NCBI GenBank assembly: GCA_028554795.2
Contig: CM068831.1
Coordinates: forward strand, 64,570,982-64,634,981
Length of the DNA: 64,000 bases
DNA from: Sinohyriopsis cumingii
Taxonomy: Eukaryota > Mollusca > Bivalvia > Unionida > Unionidae
Direction: 5' to 3'
Shown: piece by piece, positions 48,601 to 63,600 of the stretch
Layout: every line of letters begins with the position of its first letter
Position numbering within the stretch: position 1 is the stretch's first letter
The notes under the pieces: model-generated
What the model was told of the DNA's origin: nothing
Databases searched by the model: none
The model's input: the letters and a program-made list of their open reading frames with translations, nothing else
Program-made: the position numbers and the translations under genes

Positions 48601-51600
48601 GAAAATCAGCTGGCAAGAACGTGTCCAACACAGCAAGATGTGTCAGCCACCCATATTCCGTTTCAAGGATGTGTGCAAGAGGGACATGAAGGCATGTGAC
48701 AGTTCACCCGACTGCTGGAAGTGTAGACCGAATAGACCAAGGCACCTGGAGACTGACGGTCTGCAAAGGCATAGTAGTCACTGATGTGAGGAGAGGCCAG
48801 CTGGTGGCAGAGAAACGTGAGAGAAAGAAGAGCACGACAGCAACCCCAGACTTCTTAGTATGTTTGCACCAACTGCAACAGGGGCTGTCACTCGCACTCG
48901 CTCTTGAGACTGAGCCACCAATGATGAATGCAATTTAAGACTTCACTTAGTGTTCTGGGGCATTTAGGGACACAAGGTTAAGGATCCTTCCCAAAATGTT
49001 CCTATGCCTTTCCTGGCATTCATACATGATCATGATGTGGTATGTACATGTATAACATTTCATAGAAACAATCCACAAAGTCCAATTTTCTTTGTACATA
49101 TTTCTTGTATTCCTATCAATGATCACCCAAAGGTACTGCACAGGCTTGAAATAGATAACTATATGAGATGGAATTGAAAAGAAAAGAAACACCCTATCAG
49201 GATGATTCCATTTTGTAATGTCACACTAATCCATTTCAGGAGCTTATGGCTTCATTTTTTACACCAACAAATTTTTCTCACTAAATCTTACTTTTGGGTA
49301 CAAACATAACCATAAAGCAATAAACTATTACAAGTCTTTCTGCAAAGGCTTTACAGGTCATGTGGAATCAACATGTCTATTTAACTGCTTGCTACTAGTG
49401 ATTGTGACCAAAAAGTGTTCTGTTCAATTAGATCACACTTTGCACTTTTAGTAAATATGATAATTATTTTCTGTCCCATATATTTATATAATCAAGGCAT
49501 ATAATCAACATATAAGTACAATAACATGATATGGACTGCCGTGTCAAGTTCTATTAACAGCATCAAGACTCGTATCAAATGAGATTCTGCCACCATCCTG
49601 ATTCTGTCAACATGAACAAGTGACATAACAATCTGTGTCCTGTCTGATAGTATAAATGTGTATCAAGGAATGCTGCCTACCTTTTCCATTTCTACATAAA
49701 CTTCTTCAAAAAACTCATCATAGTGCTGCTGTATCTCAAGCTCATCCATTTGGACTACAACAGAGCATATCATAGGTCATACTACACATCAACCAATATA
49801 TCTTGCTAGCTTTGCAATTTCATCACATTGTAAATAAAATTAACAAAACCGATTAGTTTCTGAAAAACTCAGCAACACGTTCCTATCATTTCAAGAGCCA
49901 GGTTATATTTTCAATTTGAATTTCAGCTGAAGAATGGCTTTATCGCATGCCAATACAGACACATGGAGAACTTTTTAGCTAAACAAAGGTCTAATAAATC
50001 TTGCATGCAAAAAGATCATGGTTACAGCCACTATCATTGAACGGATTATCATAGAACGGATTTCTCTGGGACTCTAACTGACATAACAATCAAACATTAC
50101 TATAAATCTTTAAAAAATTACAGAGAATATTTTCCAATCTCCATTTTTTCCCTTCAGAGCCAAAAAGCATTTTTATTTTAGTTTTTCCATGACTGTGAAC
50201 CATGGATATCCAAACCAGTAAAAATGGGTCCACACTGTACAAGGCAATCGATTTTGGACTAATGCTCTCAAATCTGTTATTTGCAAAATAATAGTTAATA
50301 CTGATCTTTGATCAAAATTTGTTAGTTGGGAAGTCAGTACATAAAAAACATGGTTGATTTCTTCCATCTTTATTCCTAAATAATTTGTATCAAACTTTTA
50401 TGGCTGAATAAAGTTACATCTGGGCTAAATATAACTGCCACCAGTATTTATTTGTGCCCAACAAGTGTTTTACTTTTTTTTTGTTTCATTAACTTCCACA
50501 TGGCTGCCTCATTAGCTGACAAAAACATTTCAGAAACTAACAGGTTGAAAGATATGAAAAGATAAAGAAATCATAATAATGTGATGATAAATGCAAAATC
50601 TTTGATAAAAGTTTTCTTTCTCTGTATGCTGAGCTTACAGAAAAAACACCATTACACCTTTTTAAATACAATTCAAAATATTTCAAGATTTGACAAATCT
50701 TGAAAGAAAAATATTCTAGGCAATTTAAGGCAATTCATTTTGATTTTATAACCACCACTGTCTCAAGGTATTCAAGAAATGTTTAGGTTTATTTAATTTT
50801 AATAGCTTGTATGAAAATTTTAGAAATGTATTTCCCTCATGATGAAACTTTCCATGCCTCTGCAAAAAGCACCATTTTGTCAATTAAAAATAATTCACAT
50901 CAGAGCAAGAATTTGCACATATTTTTTAAATACAATGTTTAGCTAATTTTGAGGAATAAATTTACAAAAAAAGAGCAAAACTAAATTTAAATATTTCTTT
51001 CAGATGAACCACTTTTTAGGAGAAAGGCTTGGCCTTAATTATGTTAGTCAAACTTGTCAAGATTTTGTTAAACTTCTTTGAATACCTGAGAAAATGTTGA
51101 TTACTTAAACAGGAAAGTTTGATATCACAACTTTCCTGTAACACAAGATGCTGAAGTGGTCTGTGAATGATCTGTCCGTTGGATTTCTTCTAAAATGAAA
51201 CAAAGCCAAATAAGTTTTTACCTTATCTTCTAGCTCAGTAAAAACTTCCTCAAAGAAGTCATCAAACATCTCCTGAGCTTCAACATCATCCATATGGACT
51301 GAAACATAATTCTTACATTAGACTGATTAACAAACAAGATAGCCTCCAAGAGATCGATGCTCTACTGATCGAACTTTTTTCCCTCAGAAATCCAGGATCT
51401 TCTACTCTTTGATTCATTTTAAGTACTGAAACAAGAAATCCTGCCAAATCTCCCACATAACAAAACTATTTCCTTATGTTTGAGTTAACAAGTTCACAAG
51501 ATATCATAACTACAAGTGAAGTAAAAAAAAATCTTTGTCATAACCTGTTTACCTAAAACCTAGTAGCATGGTTCACTGAACTTGTCTGAGAACATGTCAA

Positions 51601-54600
51601 GATCTAACTGCATGTTAAGCTGGGTTATATTCATAAGTAATAATTTTGAAGAATGAAAAAAAAGTACTGAAGTGGTATCATTCATGACATTCTTCAGATT
51701 TAACCACACATGGCTAATAATAAAAATCTATATATTTGTGCCTCGTGATGCTTACTAGAGTATAGCATATAACTAAGTCAAGACTTTTGACCTTAAAATC
51801 AATGTGTGAGGGCTGACTATCAACTTCTTCACCAGAACACAACTAAATACAAAGTATTTTCAAAATCCACTTGTATAACAAAAAAGAAGTCACTCTGTTC
51901 ACAAGATCAATGAAGTCCAAAAATGCAAGCCATGACCTTTAATCTGACAAGGTCAATTAGATCTTGTCTTCAAAAGTCCTCAATAAAAGTACAGACATGT
52001 TGTAAGTCAGATCTGCAAGATTTTCACTCAGAACCAATTAAAACCATGTTAACACCATTATTCATGTCAAAGCAGTAGTGACAAAATTATTTTCAAGATA
52101 GCTATGGTGCCATTTTGGAGTCAGATGAGAGTTGCTTGCATTCATAAATAGCTAATACTACTGTGCTTGTACTAAAGCCACACACTGACATTACCATTGA
52201 TTATGGAGAAGTAGCCATAAAATGACCTTAAGAATGACCATGGTTGCTATTTGGAGGTTATACTAACATCATAATATAGAAACAATGTTATATTGCAGAA
52301 AAGAACTGATTTTTTTTTTAATTCAGCAAGGCTAATCGTAATGGAGAAGTAGCTGTTAAATGATTTATCAACTGTTGTGAGACCAAAGTGGCTTCATTTG
52401 TGGCCAACTAGATACAAATATAGTGAGAACTATTTTAGTGAAAATCACATCAATATGACCAAGTAACAATGGTGTTGAACTGGTTGTCTGATCATTTTAT
52501 TTAGGACCAACTAAACATCACAAGTCTTTAGTGAAAACTCTAAGTCAATATGACAATCTGAACAGAAGGAATCATAGGAAACTTTTCCAGATGGCGACCA
52601 TGCTAGATGGCTGACTGGCACCCTTTACATTAAGGACCAACCACACATGCCAAAGAGTATTTTGACAAAAATAAAACCATGTCACTATGGCCGTCTATTT
52701 AGAAGCAGCCATAATAAGATTTCAAAATGGTGACTAGGCCTGTCCTTATTGCATATCAAATCAGATTAAATTCATTTAGGACCAATCAGACATGATCAGT
52801 ATTTTGGTTAAAATCCTACATGTATGCAGCTATGACCGTTCATTATTGAGTCATGTTGGCAACACATCATATGAAATCCTTCAATCAAAACCCAATGTCA
52901 ATATGACTATGCAGCCACCATGGCAGCCATATTGGATGCACAAGGGCATGCCTGACGTGCACCCTTTTGATCATTAGGATGAACCAACCATCATTAGAAA
53001 TCTGTTAGTGATTCTCTCATCATCCATACTTGAACAGCAGTGACAACCATTTTCAATAGGGCTACAGTGGCAGCCTTACTTTGCAAGGCATGATTTTCAT
53101 TTAGGACCAACTAGGCTTGAAGATGAGTATGTTTGTAAAGTTTGATGGCAATCCTCTCAGTATATTTGAAGCAGCAATAACAAACCTATACTAATGGACA
53201 ACAGGCAATCACATAAGCTCTTCCTGTTTTCTCATGCTACCTTAATTAAACATTCTTTATGCTTCTGATAGTTTTATTCATGTGTGGTAATTCTGTCTGT
53301 CAGATCTGTTAAGTGTTTCAGGATAAAAACATTGTTTTTTAATTATTATAAGCCAAAAACACAAAACATACATTTAAAATAATTAGTAAAGTTACTGAGT
53401 ATATGAAAAGCTATAAAATGATGCACAATACATTTGACAATGTATAGAACAGCAAATGTTCCAGGTATTTTAATGACAATACTAGCAACTTAGTTTAAAC
53501 AAATATCAAACAGACTTTGAATATTTCAAAATTTTCAATGTGATTACCAGTAAGTTTTTTTGTGTGCAATAAATATATGCAAATAAATTAATAAACTTGG
53601 ACATGGTATTTGCAATAAAAATGTTCTTATTGAAGTAAGAATCTCCTTCTTGCACATATTTCAATCTGTATAGAAATTATCATACTTGGATACCTTTATT
53701 TATAAGCAACAGAGGCACTTTATTGTTCAGCATAGAGGCTACCTTGCATTATTAGTAAATTCTCATGTTTCCTTTTCCATAAGTAATGAGAAAACAATGA
53801 TGGCATATTAAATGCCTGTCCAATGTTTAATAGTCATCGATGTAGGTTGACTCTGGAGATTATTAACCAATAGGTCTCAATAACCTCACTGTTTGTCATA
53901 AAACTAACTATAACATGCAGAAACCATTATTTTCTAAACAGTCTTACCAGGACCATTAGACCCCAGATTCCTTTTTACTCTATATACAAGCCAAAAGAGA
54001 AATGGTCCATAGTAAGCTGCATTCCAGAATTGTGATTTAGCAATCAGGGACCAGTAGTAGGCAAACAGGATTCCATAAACAGCCACTTCCTGAAGCTTCA
54101 TCTTCACACAGTAAAGGTACGTACCATTTGTCTAAAACTATAGCTTTTTTTTTTGTTGCATAAACTATTTTCCTATTTCATTCAGTGACCTTGACCTTGG
54201 GTAGTTTAACTGCAAAATGAATAGGTTTTTTTTATTACCCATGTAAGCCATCCAAAAGATCTGTCAAAGGCATATGGCAGAAACCAACTTTTTCAGAAAC
54301 CATTTTTCTTCATCACAGTGACCTTGACATTTGACTATTTGTTCCCAACCTCAATACTCTTTCTCCTTACCCAAAGTGCAATCCATCCAAATAATTTGGT
54401 GCAAGTCAGTGATAGAAAACTAATACTATTGTGCAAAAATCATTTGTCTTCTCTGGCAGTGACCACAACTCGGACCATTCAACCCCAAAAACACTCTGCA
54501 CAATCCCAAACCTGTGATTTAGATAGCCCTTATCAAAGTCCTTTCTTTGTAAAAATAACTTTAAAAAATGGCAACTGCAAGCACTATACTAGGGTTTGAA

Positions 54601-57600
54601 TATATTACTAGAATCACTTGAATTTCCAGTAATGCTATAAACAATGATCAACTAATCAAATAAAAACTGATCAGCAATAAAACATCAATGGTGATAACAA
54701 GCTCAGCAAATGATATATACCTTATTATTAATCATGGCTATTGATCACAACTGACCTAATTTCCATGGTGCAAGGTTATACACAAAGTCCAATAAAAATC
54801 TGATTAGATTGAGGCTTCTACAGTGTTCACTGTATCAGCGAGTTAGATGCAATATCACTCATTTAAATCTGTTAATGTCACTCATGATCAAAATCATCTG
54901 AGATCTTGATGCTACAAGTTTACATACCAAATCTCATCAAAATCTGATTGGATAGAGGCTTCTAGTCTTAGCTGTATCAGCCAATTAGATGCAATATCAC
55001 TCATTTATGTAAGCTGTTATGTGTTTTGGCCCTTACAAAATGTAACAAGAAAAAAAGTGATGACAACAAGCTTTACAAAATTTAACAAGAAATTTATTTC
55101 CCTACAAAAACAAGGTAAAAATGAGAAAAAGAACTTATTGTTTTATGAATCAAATCAAAAATAATCCAAGAATTAAAAAATAGAAGTCATAGTAATAAAA
55201 AGCTCTAATGAAATTGAGTTAGAATCCCAATGAAATCCAAAATGAAAGGCAATGACGTATACTGTAGTCAGCGTCATACTGATGTGTCAACAATTCTTTG
55301 TTGAATCACAAAAAATAAAATTCCAGTTTTTGAATTCTGTGTAAATTTCAATAAATGTCTTTGTCCAAGAATTAATTTTGAGCACTAGTATTTCCAGGGA
55401 AAAGAATCACTTTTCTTAAATATAATCTCAAGAAAATTAAAATAATTAGCCCCAAACTGGTCACAATATAAAACACTTTAACTTCTCAAGTGTTAAGGCA
55501 AGACTAATTATTATTATTATTACTCAAAACATCAATACTAAAACTAACTACAACACAAAACAGATGCACAGATATGGGTCAATTCTCTGGAAAAACCAGA
55601 GTTTGTAACAATTGCTACATGTTATTTGTCACATACTCCAAGTATGGCCTGAATTCCTTTTAATTTATAAATCTTACTCTGAGAAAGAATTTTTTAAAAA
55701 GTTGTTTACTACAAACTATCACAGTTTCAGAATCAAGGTCAGGATCTAGGTCATCATTAAATACAATGTTTCCATAAAGTTGTTTATGTCAAAAATAAAA
55801 ATCAGTCTTAAGTGAACTGAATTTCTCGACAATATCAAATCCAGTAAAGTTACATTACAATAAGAATTTAAAACTAACAAACAATTAAATTAAATCAAAT
55901 ATAAATTAAATCAAACATAACAAAGTTAATGTCACTCATAATCAAAATCATCTGAGATCTTGATTCAAGTTTACCAAACAAATCTCATCAAAACTAGATT
56001 AGATATATGGCAGCTACAGTGTTCAAAAAGTGAACCGATCAGATGCAGGATCACATCATTAATATGGCACTTATAATCAGACTAGTGTGTCATATTGATG
56101 ATATAAACTCGCATATCAAAATTTAATCAGCCTCTTGATTGCTCAGGGGTATTAACTGATGGACTGACAATGCAAAAATTATATGGGGCAATATTAAAAT
56201 CTCATTTTGCTTTGGCCAGGTGAACTAAAAGTAAAATGATTACATATTTATAAATGCAAATTATTTCAAATATTTCAAGTCTAACAATGGAAACTAAAAC
56301 TGAAAAGAAATCAATTGTGCAAAGCATACAGTGACTAATGAATGCAAAAATGATATGGGGCAATATTAAAATCTCATTTTGCTTTGGCCAACTAAAAGTG
56401 AAATGATTACATATTTATAAATGCAAATTATTTCAAATATTTCAAGTCTAACAATGGAAACTCAAACTAAAACTGAAAGAAGTGGAAGTCAGAATTAGTA
56501 TGGAAAATGGAAAATAACTAAAACTGAAAAGAAATCAACTGTGCAAAACATACAATGACTAATGAAAATAAAGAAATGTAAATGAAGATGTCTGAAAAAG
56601 AACCAGAACAAGCTATCATAAGACAGCTAAGTTCAATTATTCTAAGAACAAAGATATGATATGAAATGATATGAATTAACTTTTTAAGGTGACCAATTTC
56701 TGTTGCAATTCTCTGGGAAATGCATCACCATCCACAACTTTTATAATTCTGTGACATGCAATATTCAAAATACTACCTTAAATATCACAGCCAGTGGAAT
56801 TTTGACATTAAGATCACAAGCACCTTATTTACTTCACTGGTTTATCCGACTGAAATGCATCACAGCAATAGGATTCATTATCCTACCATGAATAGTGCCA
56901 GAGAAACCAACTTAAATGTGACAATATACCAAAGTCAAAGAGAAATCAAAGGTTTGCCACAGTGATCTATTTTAATACGCATATAGTAAACATAGATATG
57001 CATGCCTCCACCAAGATCCTGACCATACAACATCTATTATTATTTAAGAAAATCACAAAAAATTGAAATTAACAAAGCTGCTAAAGAATGAAATATAGAT
57101 CAGCAAGACCTAACCATGGTTTGTATGAGATAGAAAATCAGCAAATGTCTTTAAAGCATGTGATACATACAGCTCAAGGTGATCTTCTTTTGAGCATATA
57201 TTACTCATACTGAAGCATGAACCAAGGAAGTTTTTGGATTCTGGTATTAAATGTTCAGAGAAACTGTGCTGAACACAAAAATTAATGCAAATAACTTGTC
57301 CCAAACAAGATTTCAGAAAAACATGAATACACCAGCAATACTTGCTAGGGCTGTTTAAAGAGGAATGATGTGCAGGTGCATTCAAACTAAGCACCATGTC
57401 AATTACGTAAAAGATATAACAAGTACAGCAGCTAGTCTCAACATTTTAACCAAATGAACACTAATCAGACAAAGACACCCAGGTGAGTGCATAAGATCTA
57501 TTCTTCAAAACAGTCCAGTTAAAAATGAATAGAAAAGACTAACAATACTACAAAATATGAAATTTCTCAAATGTTGAGGTTAAAAGTGATTATGTGACAC

Positions 57601-60600
57601 TTGGATATGAAAATGTATTTCTGGGGGATGGGGTGGGGTTAAAATTAATTTTAATTATATAATACTTACTGGCTACTATTACACAGCTTTCATTTCTATG
57701 TGAAAACTAAGCCCCCAGTATGAGTTGTATATTCGCTTCTTCAATGAGTAATGTTAGAGGCCCAAAACTGAAAACACTATGACCTGGTTTGGTTCCATAG
57801 TCGTAGCCAACATACAGAATATCTTTCTCTTTTTACTTGGACCAAGGCTACAGAGGACATCAGAGCAGGAAGGAATAACTGCAACAGTAGCAGTTAAGTA
57901 TTATATAATTAATTTTACCCCATCCAAAGAAAAGAACAACAATTTAAAAGCAGTAACATATTGCCTACATTGTTTCATTTAGCAATTACCAGGGAGACTG
58001 ATGATCTCAAAAACAAAACTGGTGAAAGAAATATGTACTTACACTTACTTTAAGAGCATTTTTAACCCAAAAGATGGCCTAGACCCAATGAGTAAATTAC
58101 TTCACTCTGGTATGCCAAAGATTGAAGGTACAAGGATGAAAAGGTAAAGCAAGATCATCAGAAAGTGACTTGCATGACATTATTAAAAGAGGAGTCATTC
58201 AAGAAGGTCCAAGATGCAGCAATATCATTAACCTCAAGGACTTAAGGTGCATAAAAGAAACAGCTCTCTAGCTGAGAGTTTGAAAAGCTCTTTAATAGTG
58301 AGGTTAATCCATCTGGAAAAGGTGACCTGTCAAAATATCAAAGGAACCCTTGAGAGGGAGAAAGGGACAATTCCAACCTTTCCTGCTCCTTTTAGCGTAA
58401 GTCAAATAAACCCAAATCCCTTAACTAGACCAAGAACCCTATCTTGATTGCCATCAGAGATACAACCAAGACTGGGAATCTAAATAGGCAAAGTGTCTAG
58501 TGACGATAGCTGATTCTTTGCCAAAAACTTTGGTTGGCAAAGAAAAGAAACAGAATCATAGTTACAAATGAACCATAACAGTTCTATTTTATTGATAAGG
58601 CATGGAGTTCACTCCTTCTCAATGATGCAATGGACAGCAGGAAAACCATCTCAACGATAAAGTTCCAGAAGGAAGCTTCAGTCAAAGCTTCATAAAGGGT
58701 TTGATAATGCATTAATGACATACTTGTCTCTGAAGCTCAAATACCTCATGAGATAAGAAAGCTGAAGATCTGAACCAATGGTGGAACTGGTAGAGAACTT
58801 TATTAGAGCTAAAACAGAGTCCCTAATGGTAGTACAAAGAGTTTTCTTTCCTCCAAAAGGAAGAGAAGTCCACAAATACAGTTAAAGAGAGAAAATTAGG
58901 TTCAACAGATTCCTACTACACCAATTACATGAATATTCTCCATACTGCATCTCTATTGGTGTGGGGGGAGGTCAAGCTGATATGTGGTAGAGAACCTTAT
59001 TTTGAAGGTTGGAAAGCATAAGTGTACCGGTGATCCCACATCACGCTTAATTTGTCCTCAACCCAGATCCCTCTGACCTGTTGCTGGAGACATAAAGAGG
59101 AGCTTCTCTGTTCAGTCTCAGGGGAAAGAAGTCCACTACTGTCCTCCACCACTGCTGAAAAGTGATTCTGCTACCAACTGGAGCAGAGACAATTTACTGT
59201 GGACCACTTGACCTATCTGGTTGAGCTCTCTACTCAGAAAAGTCCTTTGGCCCAGAAACTGGCAGATCCAAGACTGCATATCAAAGAATGATGCAGACTT
59301 CCACAAAAAGTGAAAGGTCATGTACCAGAGGTACACTTTTACCAATGTGTTGAGGCGATCATAACACCCTACAAGGCTCTCTCACCACTGCACAGATAGG
59401 AACACAACCTGCATTTCTTGGTTGTTGATGCTGTTGGGTTGCCTCTTCCCAAGACCAGTCCCTGAAGAACTATGTCCTCTGATTCTTGATTTGTACCTCA
59501 TCCTGACTGATTCTGATGCATCTGTGTACAGAAGGGAGTGGGATTCTCAGCTGTAAATCAGAACTCTGGTCAGGAAATAATCTAAATCGAGCCACCAGCT
59601 CAAGTGGTGATGAAAATCAGATCCATGGGGAATTCAAGCCAATAGCAGGTCATCATAAGGTTTCCAGTTGGCCAAAAGCAGAAACTATATTTGGCAAAAG
59701 TGAAGTCTCCCTGTGGAAACTAAACCTACAAAGTCCCAACAAGGGATGAGATTCAAATTATGGAGGTTGGGATTTAGATCCAGACAAGTCACAGCCACCC
59801 AGCAGAAGGATTGGCCCTTCATGAGAGTATTGCTGAGGAGGTGGTAGACATAATGACAGATGATGATTCCTAAAGACCTCAAGTGAACTGCTATTACTCC
59901 CATGCCCAACCAAGCCTCTTAAAAAAGGGTTAGGCACATAGTAGTACAATGGGAAGAGAAAGACAATCAGAATGTGAGAGGTGACTGCATAGGCCTCCAA
60001 AGACATCTTCCCTTGGTTTCTACAACTGCCTTATCTGGTATAGGATTGGGGATGGGTTAGAGAGGGTGTAGTGTAGGGCAAGAGTGTTGAACTGATTATG
60101 TGGTTGTTTTAAAGTTGACCCTTGTTTAAAAAGCTGGAAGATAAAATATGTCAATCAGGGTGGGCAAGCTTCTTGGCAGGTTTCAACTGGCCAAGAGTTC
60201 AGGCTAGGGAGTGGTGTAGCTGGTCCCTCAAATCCTGCGATGCCATCGACGGGACGATACTTCCAAAAAGTGTCTCTGCATCAAGCAGTGTGGCCCAGCA
60301 AGACCTTGCACATCTCCAAGATGGCAGCTTTGTAGAAGAAGATAAACTCTGCAGTAAATGGAATGGACACTGACAGAGCATAAAAGTTTTAGTCACAGCC
60401 TCCAGGAGCTGCTAGAGACAATGATTTGAAGGAGGCGGAAAAGATGGCATGAAAATTAACTGTCACCAGGGTGTGAGCCTTTAGTTCCAATGCTTCTGTG
60501 GTTTTCACTGAGAGAAAACCCGGGGCAGGGGGGGCTTAAGGGTCCTCGCAGAAGAATCAACCTGTTCTCTAGTGGATGTAGTTTAGAAGGGGGCGGGAAG

Positions 60601-63600
60601 AGACCACCCCTTTTGTTGTCTGTTGTCCTCTTAGCGACAAGAATGCATCTGCGCTACCTCATAAACCATTGCTCAGGGCCCCAGAAAGCTGTACCAGACT
60701 GGAAAGAATTCTTGTGTCCTATGCCCATGAAGGCTAGGTGTACAGGTCTGGGGAAGGAGCTGACTCCTCCATCTGACACAGAAGTGGAAAGAAACTAGAG
60801 ACTCTAATGGAAGTGAAGGATCTGCCACAACCATTTCATCTTAAAACTCATTCAAGTCCATATGAATTGAATGGGCATCGTCATCCTCAACCCACTCCCA
60901 TGACAATACAGGGCTGTCCTTCCTAGTCTCCTTCTCTGGAGTGAGAGACACTGAAATCCATCGAACAATACTATCTTTACTCCTTAGCAAATTAGATCCC
61001 TCATCAACGATCTTCCAAGAGGAGAATGGTCACCCAACTCATTTTTGCTGGACAACATCTGACACGTCAGGAGTAAGTCCATGGACTACCATGTCTAACA
61101 TACCTTGAAACTAAGGCAGACACATCATGATGTAATGGAGGATAAAGTAGAGTATCAACCTGGTAGTGTGGGCAACCAAATCCCATTGGGACTAAACAGG
61201 AACATTGGAAAGAAGCGGAATCTGATTCAATCCTCTTCTTTAGATGGATGATCAAAGCATGTGGAAATTTGCAGTAACACCGAGTAATGGGTCACTGTTC
61301 CAAGATCTTTGATCAAAACCCAGTGCCTGGTTTCTTGAAGAGTGTTCTCTGGTGACTGGTCACTATTAAAGATCGATCTACAGATCTGACAGATAAAACT
61401 TTGTCTGGCAGACCAGAGTGCTCAACAGATATCAATGAGGAAAAGTGTAGTTCTTCCCTGTCTTTGGGAAGGTGCAACTAGCTCTTATCAGTCAGCAGAG
61501 GGCGCTACTCATCCAAGTCAGGCAATGACAATTTAGCTCCCTTAGGAGAGGCCAATGATCTACCTCTAACAGGTACTGATATCAGACCTTGTTGCAATCT
61601 CAGAAGAGAGATTGTTCCTGGTTCCAGACCCACTGGGGTGGGTGGGTAAGGGTGCGTACTTCATCATGACCAGAAGCAATCCAGAACCAAGAACAGAGAG
61701 GGTTGTCCTGGGATGAAGAGGAACCTTTCTTACTCTCATACAAAGTTTGACAATTTTCTGTCCCACTCAACATCTGTCCACTGACAACAAACAGGATATC
61801 CATCTGTGTGTGTACATTTGTACATAATCGGAAAAGAAAAATGATGCAATAGCAAACAGGAACTGTATTACCGCTATTAAAACTGCAGAAACATCTACAC
61901 ACACCAATTTTGTTAAATCTGTCTTTAATATAAAGAATTAAAACCCTTTAATACTGATGTTAATCTATAGTGATCATGAACAGACAGACACATGTAAGGG
62001 GCCCCGAGTGGCCGAAAGTGCTCTCTGTTATGGATCACTGCCATCTCACCTGTCTGTGTGGGTTCGAGTCTTGGATAGAGCCAACGTGGGTATGTGAGAA
62101 AGCTTGCCAGTAGCTTCTCGTGGGGCAGTGGTTCTTTCTGGGGGTTTTCCCAGGTTCTTCCTCCACCATTAATACTGGCTGCCATGTATAGCCTATCATG
62201 TGCTAAAAAATGGCGTTAAACCCTACAACAACAACAACAAATGTAAATAGATCCCAATGAAACTGCTATGTCAAGATTCCTCTTCACAAATATTCCCAAG
62301 AACCAATCATGTTTGCAACCTAAAGTTTTACATGTTTTGTACAAAATACAGCCATGGTGACAACAAGTTAAGTTTATTGCTGAAATCAACAGAAATAACA
62401 TTAAAATCGTTCAAATTGTTCATATACAAAATTGGGAAATTTTAGGATAAAGTTAAAATTGTTTTAGTAAACATTACACGAGCATATTGAAATGTACAAA
62501 TGGATTTACTTCCTGTGGTACGTCTGAACTTGCATTCTAAAAATAGACAACCGTTAACATGGTCATTTATGAATGAAATGGGATTTACTTCCTGTGACTT
62601 GTCTGAACTTAAATTCTAAAAGTGTATACTCTTTAATTTGGTCAGTTATGAATGAAATGCACCTGCACATTATACTTGATCATGTGATTATTTGGACACT
62701 GCAAAAATGCCCCATACTGACAAATGCAGCATCAGTGATGGGTTCTTTCTGCTGTATACTTTTGTAAGCTAAACCCTTACTGCATACAAATACTGACTGA
62801 GTGAGATTATGGATCTATACGTAACCATGTGAAATAAAAAAACTAAAATTGTGCTTTGTCCAAGCAAGCATTCTTATCCTCAGGTTCACTTTTGACAGGC
62901 GTGCACTGTCCAAAATCTTCAGAAAGTCTATTCTCTTTGGTAACATATTTGGCATATCTTGTTACTGTCTACACAATTGGAAATACTAAATATTTCTGAA
63001 TGTCATTGTTCATTCAACCAAACTGTCCATGACATATAAAAGTTTCGGAGATCAATTCCTTTGTTTGTTTCTGCCTTGACTGCAGTAAAATTTGAAATCA
63101 AGATTTTTTTTACTAGAATCAATGTTCTAGAACACTTTCTATGTGACATTTCTATCTGTGGCTATAGCATTATGCAGTTCACTAGCCTATTAGGGAAAAC
63201 AGGTAACCTTTTGCAACATGACAGCTTTGATATCCTACAATAAACAGAATACGCTGGCCAACTTTGACCTCATTTGTTTTAATTCAACTTGGTCAAATAA
63301 TTACAACTCTGTTACTTTAACCTGTTTTTCTGTCATCTGAAGGTCCTGAATCCAACATTAATTTGGCTAGAATCTGCTGCTTGCATCATTTTTTGATAGT
63401 TGAACAAAGTTCACCATAAAAGAAAACAGAGTAGTACACAAGTGAGACTTGTCTCTGAAAATATTGGAAATGGTAGGGGGCTCACAAGCTTTACAAAACA
63501 ACCATGTTAAAGAATGCAGGTTAGGGCATGTAATGGAAAGAAGTCATAAGTACATTTCACCATGTAAGCGTAATTGTTTATGAAATGAAATCTTATCATC

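Larger units (their letters stand above)
42345..49680. other. U2AF1 intron holding repeats and a LINE fragment
   Basis: It has degenerate TTTGGTCAAATTCTGTTGAG-type units at 43110-43260 and 43970-44800, a ~40-bp tandem repeat at 43385-43486, ~62-bp units at 45690-45940, and the LINE remnant. No extra U2AF1 exon is seen. Confidence 0.65.
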
